Below, in pieces: positions 7,568 through 16,345 of a DNA stretch of 42,247 bases (position 1 is the stretch's first letter; the number at the start of each line of letters is the position of its first letter). The stretch is from an uncultured Spirochaetaceae bacterium (GTDB lineage Bacteria; Spirochaetota; Spirochaetia; Sphaerochaetales; Sphaerochaetaceae): the NCBI GenBank assembly GCA_944392975.1, contig CALXYN010000017.1, positions 1 through 42,247 on the forward strand, written 5' to 3'. The position numbers and the translations under genes were made by a program. Below the pieces are notes generated by a model. The model worked only from the letters and a program-made list of their open reading frames with translations. It had not been told where the DNA came from and made no database searches.

Positions 7568-8377
7568 ATGAAGAAGATTTTCACTATCATGCTTGTTGCA
7601 GTACTTGCAATGACTGCAGTTTTCGCATCTGGCGCTGAGGAGAGCGCAACTGTCTCTACAGACGGTTCTACATCAATGGAGAAGGTCATCCTTTCTCTTG
7701 CAGAGCAGTATATGGCTGACAACCAGGGTGTGAATGTTACATATAATCCAACAGGAAGTGGTACAGGTATTACAGCAGCTCTCGAGGGCAGATGTGATAT
7801 CGGACTTTCTTCTCGCGCTCTTTCTGATGATGAGATCGCAAATGGTCTTACTCAGACAATCATCGCACTTGATGGAATTGCAATCATCGTAAATGCAGAT
7901 AATCCTGTTAGCGACCTCTCAATCGATCAGATTGCAAAGCTTTACACAGGCGAGATCACAAACTGGAGTGAAGTAGGTGGTGCAGATGTTCCAGTTGTTC
8001 CAGTTGGACGTGAGGCAGGTTCTGGTACAAGAGATGGTTTTGAGTCCATCACAGGTACAGAGGATGTCTGCAAGTACAGCCAGGAGCTTACATCCACAGG
8101 TGCTGTTATCACAGCAGTTTCCCAGAACCCAGGTGCTATCGGATATGCATCTCTTGCAAGCAACCTTGAGTCTGTAAAGACAGTTACAGTTGAGGGCGTT
8201 GCTCCTTCTGAGGCTACTGTAAAGAGCGGTGAGTACAAGATCCAGAGACCATTTGTATTCGCAACTAGCTCATCAACTCCGCTTTCTGAAGCTGCTCAGG
8301 CTTTCTATGATTACTGCGTAAGCGCAGACGCTGCTTCCATCATCGCAGGAGCTGGCGCTGTTCCTGTAGCAGAGTGA
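7568..8377 (+). CDS. pstS: Periplasmic phosphate-binding protein PstS
   Basis: A 269-residue precursor. A signal peptide of about 20 residues ends at AVFA|S with no lipobox cysteine, so the mature protein is a soluble periplasmic receptor. Phosphate-binding segments visible: DGSTSMEK near the mature N-terminus, PTGSGTGI, DIGLSSRALSDDE and GREAGSGTRDGFE, the last containing the Ser/Arg/Asp/Thr ligand cluster typical of PstS. It has an AGGAG ribosome site and leads the operon pstSCAB-phoU-phoBR downstream of the Pho-box-like repeats, so expression should rise under phosphate starvation. Confidence 0.96.
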   Translation: MKKIFTIMLVAVLAMTAVFASGAEESATVSTDGSTSMEKVILSLAEQYMADNQGVNVTYNPTGSGTGITAALEGRCDIGLSSRALSDDEIANGLTQTIIALDGIAIIVNADNPVSDLSIDQIAKLYTGEITNWSEVGGADVPVVPVGREAGSGTRDGFESITGTEDVCKYSQELTSTGAVITAVSQNPGAIGYASLASNLESVKTVTVEGVAPSEATVKSGEYKIQRPFVFATSSSTPLSEAAQAFYDYCVSADAASIIAGAGAVPVAE

Positions 8378-8396
8378 TTACTGAGGTTCTCAGGAA

Positions 8397-9302
8397 ATGA
8401 ATCTTAAAGAGTTCTTCGCCCAGAAGGGGTATAAGGATAACCCCAGAAGGCTGATAGAAGATATGATTCATCTGTTGTTCCTGGTCCTCGGACTTGTCGC
8501 GGTCGGTTCGGTTCTGGTCATCACAATCTATCTTGTGGTGTCCGGCCTGCCGGCCATCTTCAAGATTGGGCCCATTGAGTTTTTATTCGGAACCCGCTGG
8601 GCCTCGACGGCTTCGGAACCGGAGTTTGGTATTCTTCCATTCATCCTTACATCAATCTACGGCACAGCAGGTGCAATTATAATAGGTGTGCCTATTGGCT
8701 TTTTTGCCGCAGTATTCCTTGAAAAAATGGCACCTAAGAAGGTCCGCGAAGTGATGGAGCTCTGCATCGGTGTTCTTGCAGGTATTCCATCAGTTGTATA
8801 TGGTCTTGTCGGTATGACAATTCTCGTGCCAGGTATCAGAATACTTTTCGGAGTTCCTGATGGTGCAACGCTTTTTGCCGCAATCATAGTGCTTGCAGTC
8901 ATGATTCTTCCATCTGTTATCAATGTCTCCCTTTCTGCAATTCATGCAGTTCCAAGGGAGTATGAAGAAGCATCACTTGCACTTGGAGCCACCAGCACAG
9001 AGACATATTTCAGGGTAACTGTTCCTGCAGCGAAAAGTGGTATATTCACAGCTATAGTCCTTGGTATCGGAAGAGCAATCGGAGAGGCAATGGCCATCAT
9101 GATGGTTGCTGGAAACGTTGCCAACATGCCATCGCTTTTCAAGTCAGTAAGATTCCTTACGACTGCTGTTGCGTCTGAAATGTCATATTCATCTGGATTG
9201 CAGAGAGAAGCTTTGTTCTCAATTGCGCTGGTTCTCTTCTTGTTCATCATGATAATCAACGCAATCCTCAACATGCTTAAGTCCGGGGGAGAGAAGAAAT
9301 GA
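8397..9302 (+). CDS. pstC: Phosphate ABC transporter permease PstC
   Basis: A 301-residue inner-membrane permease with about six transmembrane helices. The ABC-permease coupling loop is clear (EYEEASLALGATSTETYFRVTVPAA, the EAA motif), as is the PstC/PstA signature GIPSVVYGLVGM. The N-terminal helix and the SEPEFGILPF periplasmic loop match the PstC rather than the PstA branch. It follows pstS after 19 nt, and its last 4 nt overlap the start of pstA. With PstA and PstB it imports inorganic phosphate delivered by PstS. Confidence 0.95.
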   Translation: MNLKEFFAQKGYKDNPRRLIEDMIHLLFLVLGLVAVGSVLVITIYLVVSGLPAIFKIGPIEFLFGTRWASTASEPEFGILPFILTSIYGTAGAIIIGVPIGFFAAVFLEKMAPKKVREVMELCIGVLAGIPSVVYGLVGMTILVPGIRILFGVPDGATLFAAIIVLAVMILPSVINVSLSAIHAVPREYEEASLALGATSTETYFRVTVPAAKSGIFTAIVLGIGRAIGEAMAIMMVAGNVANMPSLFKSVRFLTTAVASEMSYSSGLQREALFSIALVLFLFIMIINAILNMLKSGGEKK

Positions 9303-10159
9303 TAGAGAGAATTTCGGGTAAAAGACTATTGTGGTGTACGCTGATGAAGGGGCTTTGTATCATTTCTCTTGTCATTGTCACGGCCCTTACGGTTTTCATG
9401 CTTGGCTATGTGCTTTTCCGCGGGGTTCCTCACATTACATCGGAGCTTCTATTCACAAGCCCAAGTATGCTCCGCCAAACAATTGGAATTCTTCCGGATA
9501 TCCTGAACACGATTTATATTGTCATTACAACGCTCATCATAGTCCTTCCAATCGGAGTAGGTGCTGCAATTTACCTCAACGAGTATGCGACTAACAAAAA
9601 AGTCGTGGAGGCTATTGAGTTCGCTGCAGAGACACTTTCAGGTATTCCTTCAATCATCTATGGTCTTGTCGGTATGCTTGTCTTCGTTCAGTTCTGCTCT
9701 TTTGGCACATCCCTTCTTGCTGGTGCCCTTACCCTTGTGATCATGAACCTTCCTACCATCATGAGAACAACACAGGAAAGCCTCAAGACAGTGCCTGAAA
9801 GCTACAGGGAAGGAGCGTTTGCTCTGGGAGCTGGAAAGTGGAGGGTTATCAGGACTGTAGTACTTCCGACATGTATCAATGGAATCATTACAGGCTGTAT
9901 TCTTTCCATCGGAAGAATTCTCAGTGAATCTGCAGCCCTTCTTTTCACAGCAGGATTCGCACACAACGTCAATGGATTTATCAAAGGTATGGGAAGTGCC
10001 GGCGCGACACTCACTGTAGCTCTCTACGTTTATGCAAGCGAGAGAGGTGAGTTTGATATCGCATTCGCTATTGCGGCAATTCTCATGGTACTTACGGTCA
10101 TCATCAACATTGCCACCACATATATGGGCAAGTTGATGGAAAGGAGAAATGGACAGTGA
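9299..10159 (+). CDS. pstA: Phosphate ABC transporter permease PstA
   Basis: A 286-residue membrane protein, second permease of the Pst importer. It shows the [15 protein letters not shown] signature and the coupling-loop sequence [23 protein letters not shown]. About six hydrophobic helices are visible, with a C-terminal MGKLMERRN cytoplasmic tail. Start and stop overlap pstC and pstB by 4 nt each, so PstC, PstA and PstB are translationally coupled, consistent with fixed stoichiometry. Confidence 0.95.
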   Translation: MIERISGKRLLWCTLMKGLCIISLVIVTALTVFMLGYVLFRGVPHITSELLFTSPSMLRQTIGILPDILNTIYIVITTLIIVLPIGVGAAIYLNEYATNKKVVEAIEFAAETLSGIPSIIYGLVGMLVFVQFCSFGTSLLAGALTLVIMNLPTIMRTTQESLKTVPESYREGAFALGAGKWRVIRTVVLPTCINGIITGCILSIGRILSESAALLFTAGFAHNVNGFIKGMGSAGATLTVALYVYASERGEFDIAFAIAAILMVLTVIINIATTYMGKLMERRNGQ

Positions 10160-10908
10160 CAATCATAGAGACAAAGAACCTGGATCTCTGGTATGGGAAC
10201 ATGCAGGCTCTGAAAAAGATAAATCTCAGTATGGAAGAGAAGAGCATTACTGCTTTGATCGGTCCTTCCGGATGCGGTAAATCAACATTCCTCCGCACAC
10301 TTAACAGAATGAACGATCTCGTTCCTGGTGTTCGCATCGAAGGTGAGGTTCTTTATAACGGAGAGAACATCTTTTCCCCGAAAGTTGATGTTAATGGACT
10401 CAGGTATGAAGTGGGTATGGTTTTCCAAAAGCCTAATCCTTTCATGATGAGTATCTATGACAACATCGCATATGGTCCTCGCACACATGGAATCAGGAGC
10501 AAGGTCAAGCTTGATGAGATTGTGGAGAAGGCTCTTGTTGATGCAGCCCTTTTCGATGAAGTGAAGGACAGGTTGAAAAAGAGCGCTCTCGGTCTTTCAG
10601 GTGGTCAGCAGCAGAGACTCTGCATTGCACGTGCACTTGCTGTAGAGCCGAAAGTCCTTCTCATGGATGAGCCTACATCCGCACTTGATCCTATTTCCAC
10701 TGCAAAAGTCGAGGAGCTTGCGATGAGTCTTTGTGACAGATATACAATCATCATTGTCACTCACAACATGCAGCAGGCACTCAGAATTGCACATAAGACA
10801 GCTTTCTTCCTCCTTGGTGAGGTTATAGAATATGATGATACGGAGAAGATTTTCTCCAATCCATCCGATTCCAGAACGGAGGATTACGTTACAGGAAGGT
10901 TTGGTTGA
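10156..10908 (+). CDS. pstB: Phosphate ABC transporter ATPase PstB
   Basis: A 250-residue ABC ATPase that powers the Pst importer. Walker [10 protein letters not shown] at residues 36-44, Q-loop in MVFQKPNPF (the PstB-typical 'FQKPNPFPMSIYDN' form), signature LSGGQQQRL, Walker [12 protein letters not shown] and the switch histidine in [10 protein letters not shown] are all intact. It starts with GTG overlapping the pstA stop (GTGA), with AAGGAG 9 nt upstream, so GTG is a convincing start. Confidence 0.97.
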   Translation: MTIIETKNLDLWYGNMQALKKINLSMEEKSITALIGPSGCGKSTFLRTLNRMNDLVPGVRIEGEVLYNGENIFSPKVDVNGLRYEVGMVFQKPNPFMMSIYDNIAYGPRTHGIRSKVKLDEIVEKALVDAALFDEVKDRLKKSALGLSGGQQQRLCIARALAVEPKVLLMDEPTSALDPISTAKVEELAMSLCDRYTIIIVTHNMQQALRIAHKTAFFLLGEVIEYDDTEKIFSNPSDSRTEDYVTGRFG

Positions 10909-10909
10909 T

Positions 10910-11575
10910 ATGAGAACTAGATTTGACAGCGAACTTGAGACACTTTATGTCAGCATGATAAAAATGGGTTCTCTTACGGAGGACACACTCACAGCCTTGC
11001 AGGAAGCCTTGGCAGGAAAGAGCCGCGAAAGACTGAAGATGATTGCGGATATTTCCCACGAAATAGACGAGAAGGACAGAGAGATTGAAGCTCAGTGCCT
11101 TCGTCTGCTTCTGAGAAGACAGCCTGTGGCAAAGGATCTGAGGACGATTTCTTCAGCAATGAAGATGATTTACGATATTGAACGCATTGGTGACAATGCT
11201 GTGGATATCGCAGAGATTCTGCCATTCATCTCTTCTGAGGAGATTACGGTCCGTGTTGGTCTTGACAGGATGATTGAGACTGTAATCGGCATGGTGACAA
11301 ATGCAATAGATGCATTCGTGCATTCTGATGCGGCAAAGGCCTCTGCCGTTATTGCTGAAGATGATGTTGCTGACAAGGCCTTTGTGGAGGCCAAGCAGAT
11401 GGTGACGGAGATGATCAGGGAAGGAGACAAGGATGCCCAGGAAGCTCCTGATCTTCTTATGATCGCGAAATACCTTGAGAGAATGGGCGACCATGCAGCT
11501 TCCCTTGCTCGCTGGGTCCTCAATTCTCTTGATGCTTCAGGTGACTGGATCAATAATCCGGTAAAGGTTGAATGA
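10910..11575 (+). CDS. phoU: Phosphate signalling regulator PhoU
   Basis: A 221-residue cytosolic protein made of two three-helix PhoU repeats, each with the metal-binding motif: E/DKDREIE-type then MIYDIERIGDNAVDIAE, and later AKYLERMGDHAASLARW. PhoU transmits Pst transporter status to PhoR and restrains phosphate uptake. The start chosen is the ATG at 10910, 2 nt after the pstB stop with GGAAGG upstream (MRTRFDSELETL, the canonical PhoU N-terminus); a longer in-frame start inside pstB would add 26 non-conserved residues. Confidence 0.95.
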   Translation: MRTRFDSELETLYVSMIKMGSLTEDTLTALQEALAGKSRERLKMIADISHEIDEKDREIEAQCLRLLLRRQPVAKDLRTISSAMKMIYDIERIGDNAVDIAEILPFISSEEITVRVGLDRMIETVIGMVTNAIDAFVHSDAAKASAVIAEDDVADKAFVEAKQMVTEMIREGDKDAQEAPDLLMIAKYLERMGDHAASLARWVLNSLDASGDWINNPVKVE

Positions 11576-11576
11576 A

Positions 11577-12254
11577 ATGATTTACCTCGTTGAGGATGAT
11601 CCTTCGATCAGAAAACTTGTAAGTTATGCCCTCAAGGGAGCTGGTTATGAGGTTGAATCATTTGAATCCGCAGAGGAGATGAATGCTGCAGCAGGAAAAC
11701 AGAATCCTGAGCTTTATCTTCTGGATATCATGCTGCCGGGAAAATCCGGACTGGAGATTCTCTCTGAAATCCGCTCATCATCTGTATTGAGGGATATCCC
11801 TGTCATCATGCTTACGGCAAAAGGTACTGAGTATGATAAGGTTCTTGGCCTCGACAGCGGAGCTGATGATTATATATCGAAACCGTTTGGAATGATGGAG
11901 CTTTTGTCTCGTATCAAAGCAGTGCTGAGGCGTGCAGAACGGCAGAAGCAGCGCGATGATATTTCCTGGGGTGGAATTTCCATCTCTCCATCATCGCATA
12001 CTGTGCGTGTAAACGGTTCAAAGGCAGAGCTTACATTGAAGGAGTTCAACCTCCTTCTTTATCTGATGGAGAATGAGGGAATCGTTCTTGACAGAGACAG
12101 TATTCTCAACACTGTCTGGGGATATTCATTCGATGGTGAAAACAGAACTGTTGACGTGCACATCCGCCATTTGAGGGAAAAACTCGGAGATGAAGGACTT
12201 CGCATAGAGACAGTCAAGGGCGTAGGTTATAGGTTTAGAGGACACGATGAATAA
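11577..12254 (+). CDS. phoB: Phosphate response regulator PhoB (OmpR family)
   Basis: A 225-residue response regulator: a receiver domain (acidic pair E6-D7-D8, phospho-acceptor D50 in LLDIMLPG, T80, K102) and a C-terminal winged helix (residues 130-222) ending in the OmpR-type VDVHIRHLREKLGD and TVKGVGYRF. The ATG at 11577, one nt after the phoU stop, gives the canonical MIYLVEDDPS start; a TTG nine nt earlier lacks a ribosome site. It should bind the Pho-box-like repeats at 7451-7485. The stop overlaps phoR by 8 nt. Confidence 0.93.
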   Translation: MIYLVEDDPSIRKLVSYALKGAGYEVESFESAEEMNAAAGKQNPELYLLDIMLPGKSGLEILSEIRSSSVLRDIPVIMLTAKGTEYDKVLGLDSGADDYISKPFGMMELLSRIKAVLRRAERQKQRDDISWGGISISPSSHTVRVNGSKAELTLKEFNLLLYLMENEGIVLDRDSILNTVWGYSFDGENRTVDVHIRHLREKLGDEGLRIETVKGVGYRFRGHDE

Positions 12255-13902
12255 AAAGATATTCCAGACGGTTTTTCTTTCGATTCTGCTCACACTTGTG
12301 CTAGTGCTTGCAGTCTCAATTTCCGTCTTCTATACAACATATGAAAATAGGATAGAGGAGGATCTCTCATCAGAGCTCAGGTTCCTTGTTTCCGCAGCTG
12401 AAAACGGTATCGATATCACTTCTCTGTCAGTGCCTGGACACAGAATTACTATTATAGGGGCCGATGGAACGGTGCTTTTTGAAAGTGAGACTGATCCTGA
12501 CATGATGGAGAACCATCTGGAAAGACCGGAGGTTCAGGCTGCAATTGTTTACGGTTTTGGTGAAGATACAAGAGAAAGCCATACGCTTCTTGAGAATCTT
12601 CATTATGCTGCAGCAAGACTTGCAGATGGCCGTATTCTCCGTCTTTCGGTTCCTGCTGACAACCTGTTCTCCTTCATTCTTGAGATGATGCTCCCGATGG
12701 CTCTGATTCTCATACTTCTGCTGATTTTCTTTGCCTGTTTTTCGATGCGTGCTGCCAGGAGGATTACGGATCCTATCAACTCGATAGATCTTGAACATCC
12801 TGAAAAGAGCGATGAGTATGAGGAGCTTTCTCCTCTTCTTTATCGCATTGCAAAACAGCAGGTGACGATAAGGGAACAGCTTGAGAGTGCAGAGCGCCGT
12901 ACCCATGAGTTCAGTATTATCACGGATAATATGTCTGAAGGTCTTGCCGTCATTGACAAGGAAATGAGGCTTCTTTCGGTGAACAGGGCTGCATACAGGC
13001 TTTTTGATTCAGAACCTGTTCATGCAGGGGATTCAGTACTTGCAGTGAACCGTTCAGACCTCTTTTCCTCTGTTGTGACAGATTCGCTTTCCGGAAAGAG
13101 GGCAGAGACAATAATAGACAACAAGACCAGAACGCTGCAGATTATTGCATCCCCAGTGTTTGAAGGAGAAGCTGTTTCCGGTGCTGTCATCATTATCATG
13201 GATATTACCGAGAAGTCGGAAAGGGAGAGACTGAGACGGGAATTCACAGCCAATGTCAGCCATGAGCTGAAGACACCTCTCACTTCCATTTCAGGTTTTG
13301 CCGAGCTTCTGAAAAATGGTGGTGTTCCGGAAGAGACTGTGAAGGATTTTGGAAAGGAAATCTATGAGGAGAGCCAGCGTCTCATTGCGCTTGTACACGA
13401 TATAATAAGGCTTTCAAAACTCGATGAAGGCGACAGCGAGGAGACGCTGCAGCGTGTCTCTGTTTCCGAAATTGCTGCGGATGTTGTCTCCAGGCTCAGT
13501 AAACGTGCAGAGAGTTTTGGGGTAAAGCTTTCCTTCCACAAAATGGATGACGGATTCATAAACGGTTCGGATGTCCTTCTCGATGAGCTCATTTCCAACC
13601 TTGCGGATAACGCCATCAAATACAACAAGCGTGGCGGCTGTGCAGATGTTTCTGTTGCTCGTAGTGGAGAGGAGGTAATCCTCACTGTTAAGGATACAGG
13701 AATTGGTATCCCGGATGAGGATAAGGACCGCGTGTTCGAGCGTTTTTACAGAGTGGATAAATCACGTTCAAGAGCATCCGGAGGTACGGGACTTGGCCTT
13801 TCGATTGTACGGCATAGTGCAATCTCGCTACACGCTTCAATCTCATTGCAATCGAAGCTTGGAGAAGGCACGGAGATAACGGTCCGTTTTCCCGCGCTCT
13901 GA
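12247..13902 (+). CDS. phoR: Phosphate sensor histidine kinase PhoR
   Basis: A 551-residue membrane kinase. Two transmembrane helices (about residues 8-30 and 145-168) flank an extracytoplasmic domain of about 110 residues; a PAS domain (about 220-315) precedes the HisKA box with the phosphorylated H339 in NVSHELKTPLTSI. The catalytic domain has the N box (SNLADNAIKY), G1 (VKDTGIGIP), F box (FERFYRVDKSR) and G2 (GGTGLGLSIV). The large extracytoplasmic domain is more like Firmicute PhoR than the short E. coli form. It ends the pst-pho operon. Confidence 0.93.
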   Translation: MNKKIFQTVFLSILLTLVLVLAVSISVFYTTYENRIEEDLSSELRFLVSAAENGIDITSLSVPGHRITIIGADGTVLFESETDPDMMENHLERPEVQAAIVYGFGEDTRESHTLLENLHYAAARLADGRILRLSVPADNLFSFILEMMLPMALILILLLIFFACFSMRAARRITDPINSIDLEHPEKSDEYEELSPLLYRIAKQQVTIREQLESAERRTHEFSIITDNMSEGLAVIDKEMRLLSVNRAAYRLFDSEPVHAGDSVLAVNRSDLFSSVVTDSLSGKRAETIIDNKTRTLQIIASPVFEGEAVSGAVIIIMDITEKSERERLRREFTANVSHELKTPLTSISGFAELLKNGGVPEETVKDFGKEIYEESQRLIALVHDIIRLSKLDEGDSEETLQRVSVSEIAADVVSRLSKRAESFGVKLSFHKMDDGFINGSDVLLDELISNLADNAIKYNKRGGCADVSVARSGEEVILTVKDTGIGIPDEDKDRVFERFYRVDKSRSRASGGTGLGLSIVRHSAISLHASISLQSKLGEGTEITVRFPAL

Positions 13903-13921
13903 ATCTTGATCCAGATTATTC

Positions 13922-13952
13922 AGTCCGTCAGAGATGGCGGACTTTTTTCTTT
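13922..13952 (+). terminator. Terminator of the pst-pho operon
   Basis: An 8-bp stem (AGTCCGTC at 13922-13929 with GGCGGACT at 13936-13943, one G-T pair) with a 6-nt loop, followed by TTTTTCTTT. It lies 20 nt after the phoR stop. Confidence 0.88.
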
Positions 13953-14114
13953 CATAGACAAATCAGAAATCGCTAAAATCATGTGTTTTTCCATGCTTTC
14001 TGTCCCTTCTAGTGAATAATCACTATGCAAAAAACAGCACTGGTCGTTTGACTTGGGATAAAGGCAAGGTACAATCTTAGGTGTTGAATCAACAAGAAAG
14101 GGGAATTAATTCTT

Positions 14115-15830
14115 ATGAAATTCAAAGAAACACAGCCATGGAAATTCCTCGATGAATTCCGTGGTAAGGAATTTGAAGGCCAGTGGCCTGATATCAAGAC
14201 AATGTTCCATATCTCATGCCTGAGGTATCCAGATAACCTTTGCTTCCGTGCTTTTTCTCCAAAGGAAGAGACGTTCACATACAAGGAAGCAGAAAAGAAG
14301 ATTAAAGAGGTTTCATACTATTTACTTTCAGAAGGTGTTAAGAAAGGCGATAAAATCGCTGTCTCCGGAAAGAACAGTCCGGAATGGGCCATTGCCTATC
14401 TTGGAGTGATTTATGCGGGTGCTATCGTTGTACCTCTCGATTATTCACTCAAGGATCAGGAGATGGAACATCTCATTTCCTTTGGAGGTGTTTCCAGGCT
14501 TTTTATCGACAAGGAGCGTATCAGCCGCATAAATGCTGACTGCCTTGTGGCAAAATATTCTCTCGAGCCCTCCGACGACAATATCTTCGTCCTCGATATG
14601 AATGGAGAGGAGAGGGAAGCTGAGAAGGCTGATGTGAAGGAGACTGCTGCCATTCTCTTCACATCCGGTACGACAGGAACCCCGAAAGGCGTCATGCTTT
14701 CGCATGAGAACCTCGTCTCGGATTGTTATCTTGCGCAGGGAAACATGAATATCTATTCAACGGATGTTTTCTATGCAATTCTTCCAATTCACCATGCCTA
14801 TACAATGCTTGCAGTTTTCTTCGAGTCTTTCTCCGTAGGTGCTGCAACCGTATTTGGCAAGAAACTCGTGGTTTCCCAGATTCTCAAAGAACTCAAGGAA
14901 GGCCATGTGACGATGTTCCTTGCCGTCCCGATGCTTTTCAACAAAATGATAGCCGCTCTTATGGCCGGTGTACGTAAAAAGGGAATTGTCGTATACGGTC
15001 TTATAAGGGGAATGATGGGTGTTTCCGGAGTAATTAAAAAGGTCTTCGGTGTAAATATCGGGAAAAAGATGTTCGGCTTCTTGCTGAAAAATCTTTCCCT
15101 TGAGGATAACAGAATCTGTATCTGCGGAGGTGGCCCGCTTCCGGCATCTACATTCAAGATGTTCAACGAGCTTGGCATCGACTTTGTACAGGGTTATGGA
15201 CTTACAGAGACTTCCCCGATTACCCATCTCAATCCGACTGAGGCATATATCGAGACATCAGTTGGACGAAGAATCCCTGGATGTGAGGTGAAGATCGTGG
15301 ATCCGGACAGTGATGGAAACGGTCTTATTTACATCAAGGGTTCGATGGTTATGCAGGGTTATTACAACAACAGGGAAGCTACAGAGGAAGTACTTTCCGA
15401 TGATGGATGGCTTAATACCGGCGATGTCGGTCATCAGGATGAGAACGGTTATCTTTACCTCACTGGAAGAAAGAAGAGCGTCATAGTTACAGAAGGCGGC
15501 AAGAATGTCTTCCCTGAGGAGATTGAGGATCATTTCCAGCTTTATGATGATATCGATCAGGTATGTGTCATCGGCTATCTCTTTGATAAAGCGATGAAGA
15601 GCGAGGGAATCAGGGTCCTGATTTATCCTGCCGAGAAGTATTCAAAATCCGTCGGTGGAGACAAAGCCGTGATCGAAAAGCATATGGCAGAGATTGTCGA
15701 AGAGGTCAACAAGGAGCTGCAGAGCTATAAGAAGATCACAAAGATTACTGTCGTTGATGCCCCGATGCCTATGACGAGTACAAAGAAAATCAAGCGCTTT
15801 GAAGTCAAGGCAATGTACGACGAAGACTGA
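14115..15830 (+). CDS. AMP-forming long-chain acyl-CoA synthetase (FadD-like)
   Basis: A 571-residue ANL-superfamily enzyme expected to activate a fatty or other carboxylic acid via an acyl-adenylate to its CoA thioester. Motifs: A3 P-loop ILFTSGTTGTPKGVM, A5 QGYGLTETSP, A7 GWLNTGDVG, and A8 hinge YLTGRKKSVIVTEGGKN; the A10 lysine region is STKKIKRFEV. Length and the 'long-chain' spacing match FACS-type enzymes of spirochaetes. It has an AAAGGGG ribosome site and a TACAAT -10 about 45 nt upstream. It appears to be a single-gene unit. The substrate cannot be read from the sequence; acyl-ACP synthetase is an alternative. Confidence 0.9.
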   Translation: MKFKETQPWKFLDEFRGKEFEGQWPDIKTMFHISCLRYPDNLCFRAFSPKEETFTYKEAEKKIKEVSYYLLSEGVKKGDKIAVSGKNSPEWAIAYLGVIYAGAIVVPLDYSLKDQEMEHLISFGGVSRLFIDKERISRINADCLVAKYSLEPSDDNIFVLDMNGEEREAEKADVKETAAILFTSGTTGTPKGVMLSHENLVSDCYLAQGNMNIYSTDVFYAILPIHHAYTMLAVFFESFSVGAATVFGKKLVVSQILKELKEGHVTMFLAVPMLFNKMIAALMAGVRKKGIVVYGLIRGMMGVSGVIKKVFGVNIGKKMFGFLLKNLSLEDNRICICGGGPLPASTFKMFNELGIDFVQGYGLTETSPITHLNPTEAYIETSVGRRIPGCEVKIVDPDSDGNGLIYIKGSMVMQGYYNNREATEEVLSDDGWLNTGDVGHQDENGYLYLTGRKKSVIVTEGGKNVFPEEIEDHFQLYDDIDQVCVIGYLFDKAMKSEGIRVLIYPAEKYSKSVGGDKAVIEKHMAEIVEEVNKELQSYKKITKITVVDAPMPMTSTKKIKRFEVKAMYDED

Positions 15831-15840
15831 TTATATTTTC

Positions 15841-15872
15841 CAGCCTTTTCAGAAGAGATTCTGAGAAGGCTG
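15841..15872 (+). other. Strong inverted repeat after the acyl-CoA synthetase gene
   Basis: CAGCCTTTTCAG (15841-15852) pairs with CTGAGAAGGCTG (15861-15872) with one G-T pair and an 8-nt loop, 10 nt after the stop. No T-run follows on either strand, so it is not a classic intrinsic terminator; it may stabilise the mRNA 3' end. Confidence 0.6.
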
Positions 15873-15930
15873 ACGATAATTTGCAGGGAGACTTGCAAAA
15901 CTGCCGTTATGGCTTTATCTTTCGTGTGTT

Positions 15931-16224
15931 ATGGAACTCAAGAGTTATCAGAGAGCATTCCTGCGCTCGCAGGCACAGCAGCTCGATCCAGTTGTATATG
16001 TAGGAAAGGATGGCTTTACCCCTGGAGTGGTATCTGCCCTCGATAATGCCCTTACAGCCCATGAGCTTGTAAAGGTAAGATTCACAGCTTCAAAAGATGA
16101 AGTGAAAGAGATTTCCTCCTCCCTTGAAGCAGCTACTTCATCAAAGCTTATTGCAATCACTGGCTTCACTGCTGTCTTCTTCCGCCAGGATCCTGAGTCA
16201 TCAGAACGTATCTACAGAATCTGA
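15931..16224 (+). CDS. yhbY: YhbY-family CRM-domain RNA-binding protein
   Basis: A 97-residue single CRM domain, the fold of E. coli YhbY and plant group II intron splicing factors. It matches along its full length: LRSQAQQLDPVVYVGKDGFTPGVVSALDNALTAHELVKVRF contains the GxxG-like loop region and the 'HELVKV' strand, and it ends with the usual aromatic 'GFTAVFFR' strand. YhbY associates with pre-50S ribosomal particles. No Shine-Dalgarno sequence precedes the ATG; a -35/-10 pair TTGCAA (15893-15898) and TTATCT (15915-15920), 16 bp apart, ends 10 nt before it, so the mRNA may be leaderless. Confidence 0.9.
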   Translation: MELKSYQRAFLRSQAQQLDPVVYVGKDGFTPGVVSALDNALTAHELVKVRFTASKDEVKEISSSLEAATSSKLIAITGFTAVFFRQDPESSERIYRI

Positions 16225-16229
16225 CGGAT

Positions 16230-16258
16230 TTGCCTTTTTCATTTTGATTTGTTACAAT
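16230..16258 (+). promoter_or_regulatory. Promoter of the CDF transporter transcript
   Basis: TTGCCT (16230-16235), 17 bp, TACAAT (16253-16258). Transcription should start near 16265, giving a leader of about 80 nt. Confidence 0.6.
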
Positions 16259-16272
16259 AATAACAATAAAGA

Positions 16273-16345
16273 AGGTGTTGCTCCCGCTTTTGCGGGGTGT
16301 CACCAGGAGGGGTTGCGGCCGTGATGGGCCGTCCTGAAATCAATT
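16273..16345 (+). ncRNA. Structured 5' leader with two hairpins (unassigned)
   Basis: GGTG (16274-16277) can pair with CACC (16301-16304) around an inner CCCGC-TTTT-GCGGG hairpin. A second hairpin joins CAGG (16304-16307) to CCTG (16333-16336) around GCGGCC/GGCCGT (16315-16320 and 16327-16332). The only strong ribosome site, AGGAGG (16305-16310), lies in this second element, well before the annotated start at 16346. The position is typical of a metal-responsive leader, but the bases do not match the NiCo, yybP-ykoY or fluoride riboswitch consensus as I know them. Confidence 0.45.

Noticed and set aside
9650-10162. Long open frame on the minus strand opposite pstA
   Set aside because: It is the reverse complement of a clearly conserved permease gene, has no ribosome site, and its cysteine- and histidine-rich translation is typical of antisense reading.
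11568-11576. TTG start for PhoB, three codons before the ATG
   Set aside because: No ribosome site at a usable distance, and the ATG gives the canonical receiver-domain N-terminus.
16273-16345. Assignment of the CDF leader to the NiCo, yybP-ykoY or fluoride riboswitch class
   Set aside because: Gene context is suggestive, but the conserved junction bases of those classes are not found; left as an unassigned structured leader.
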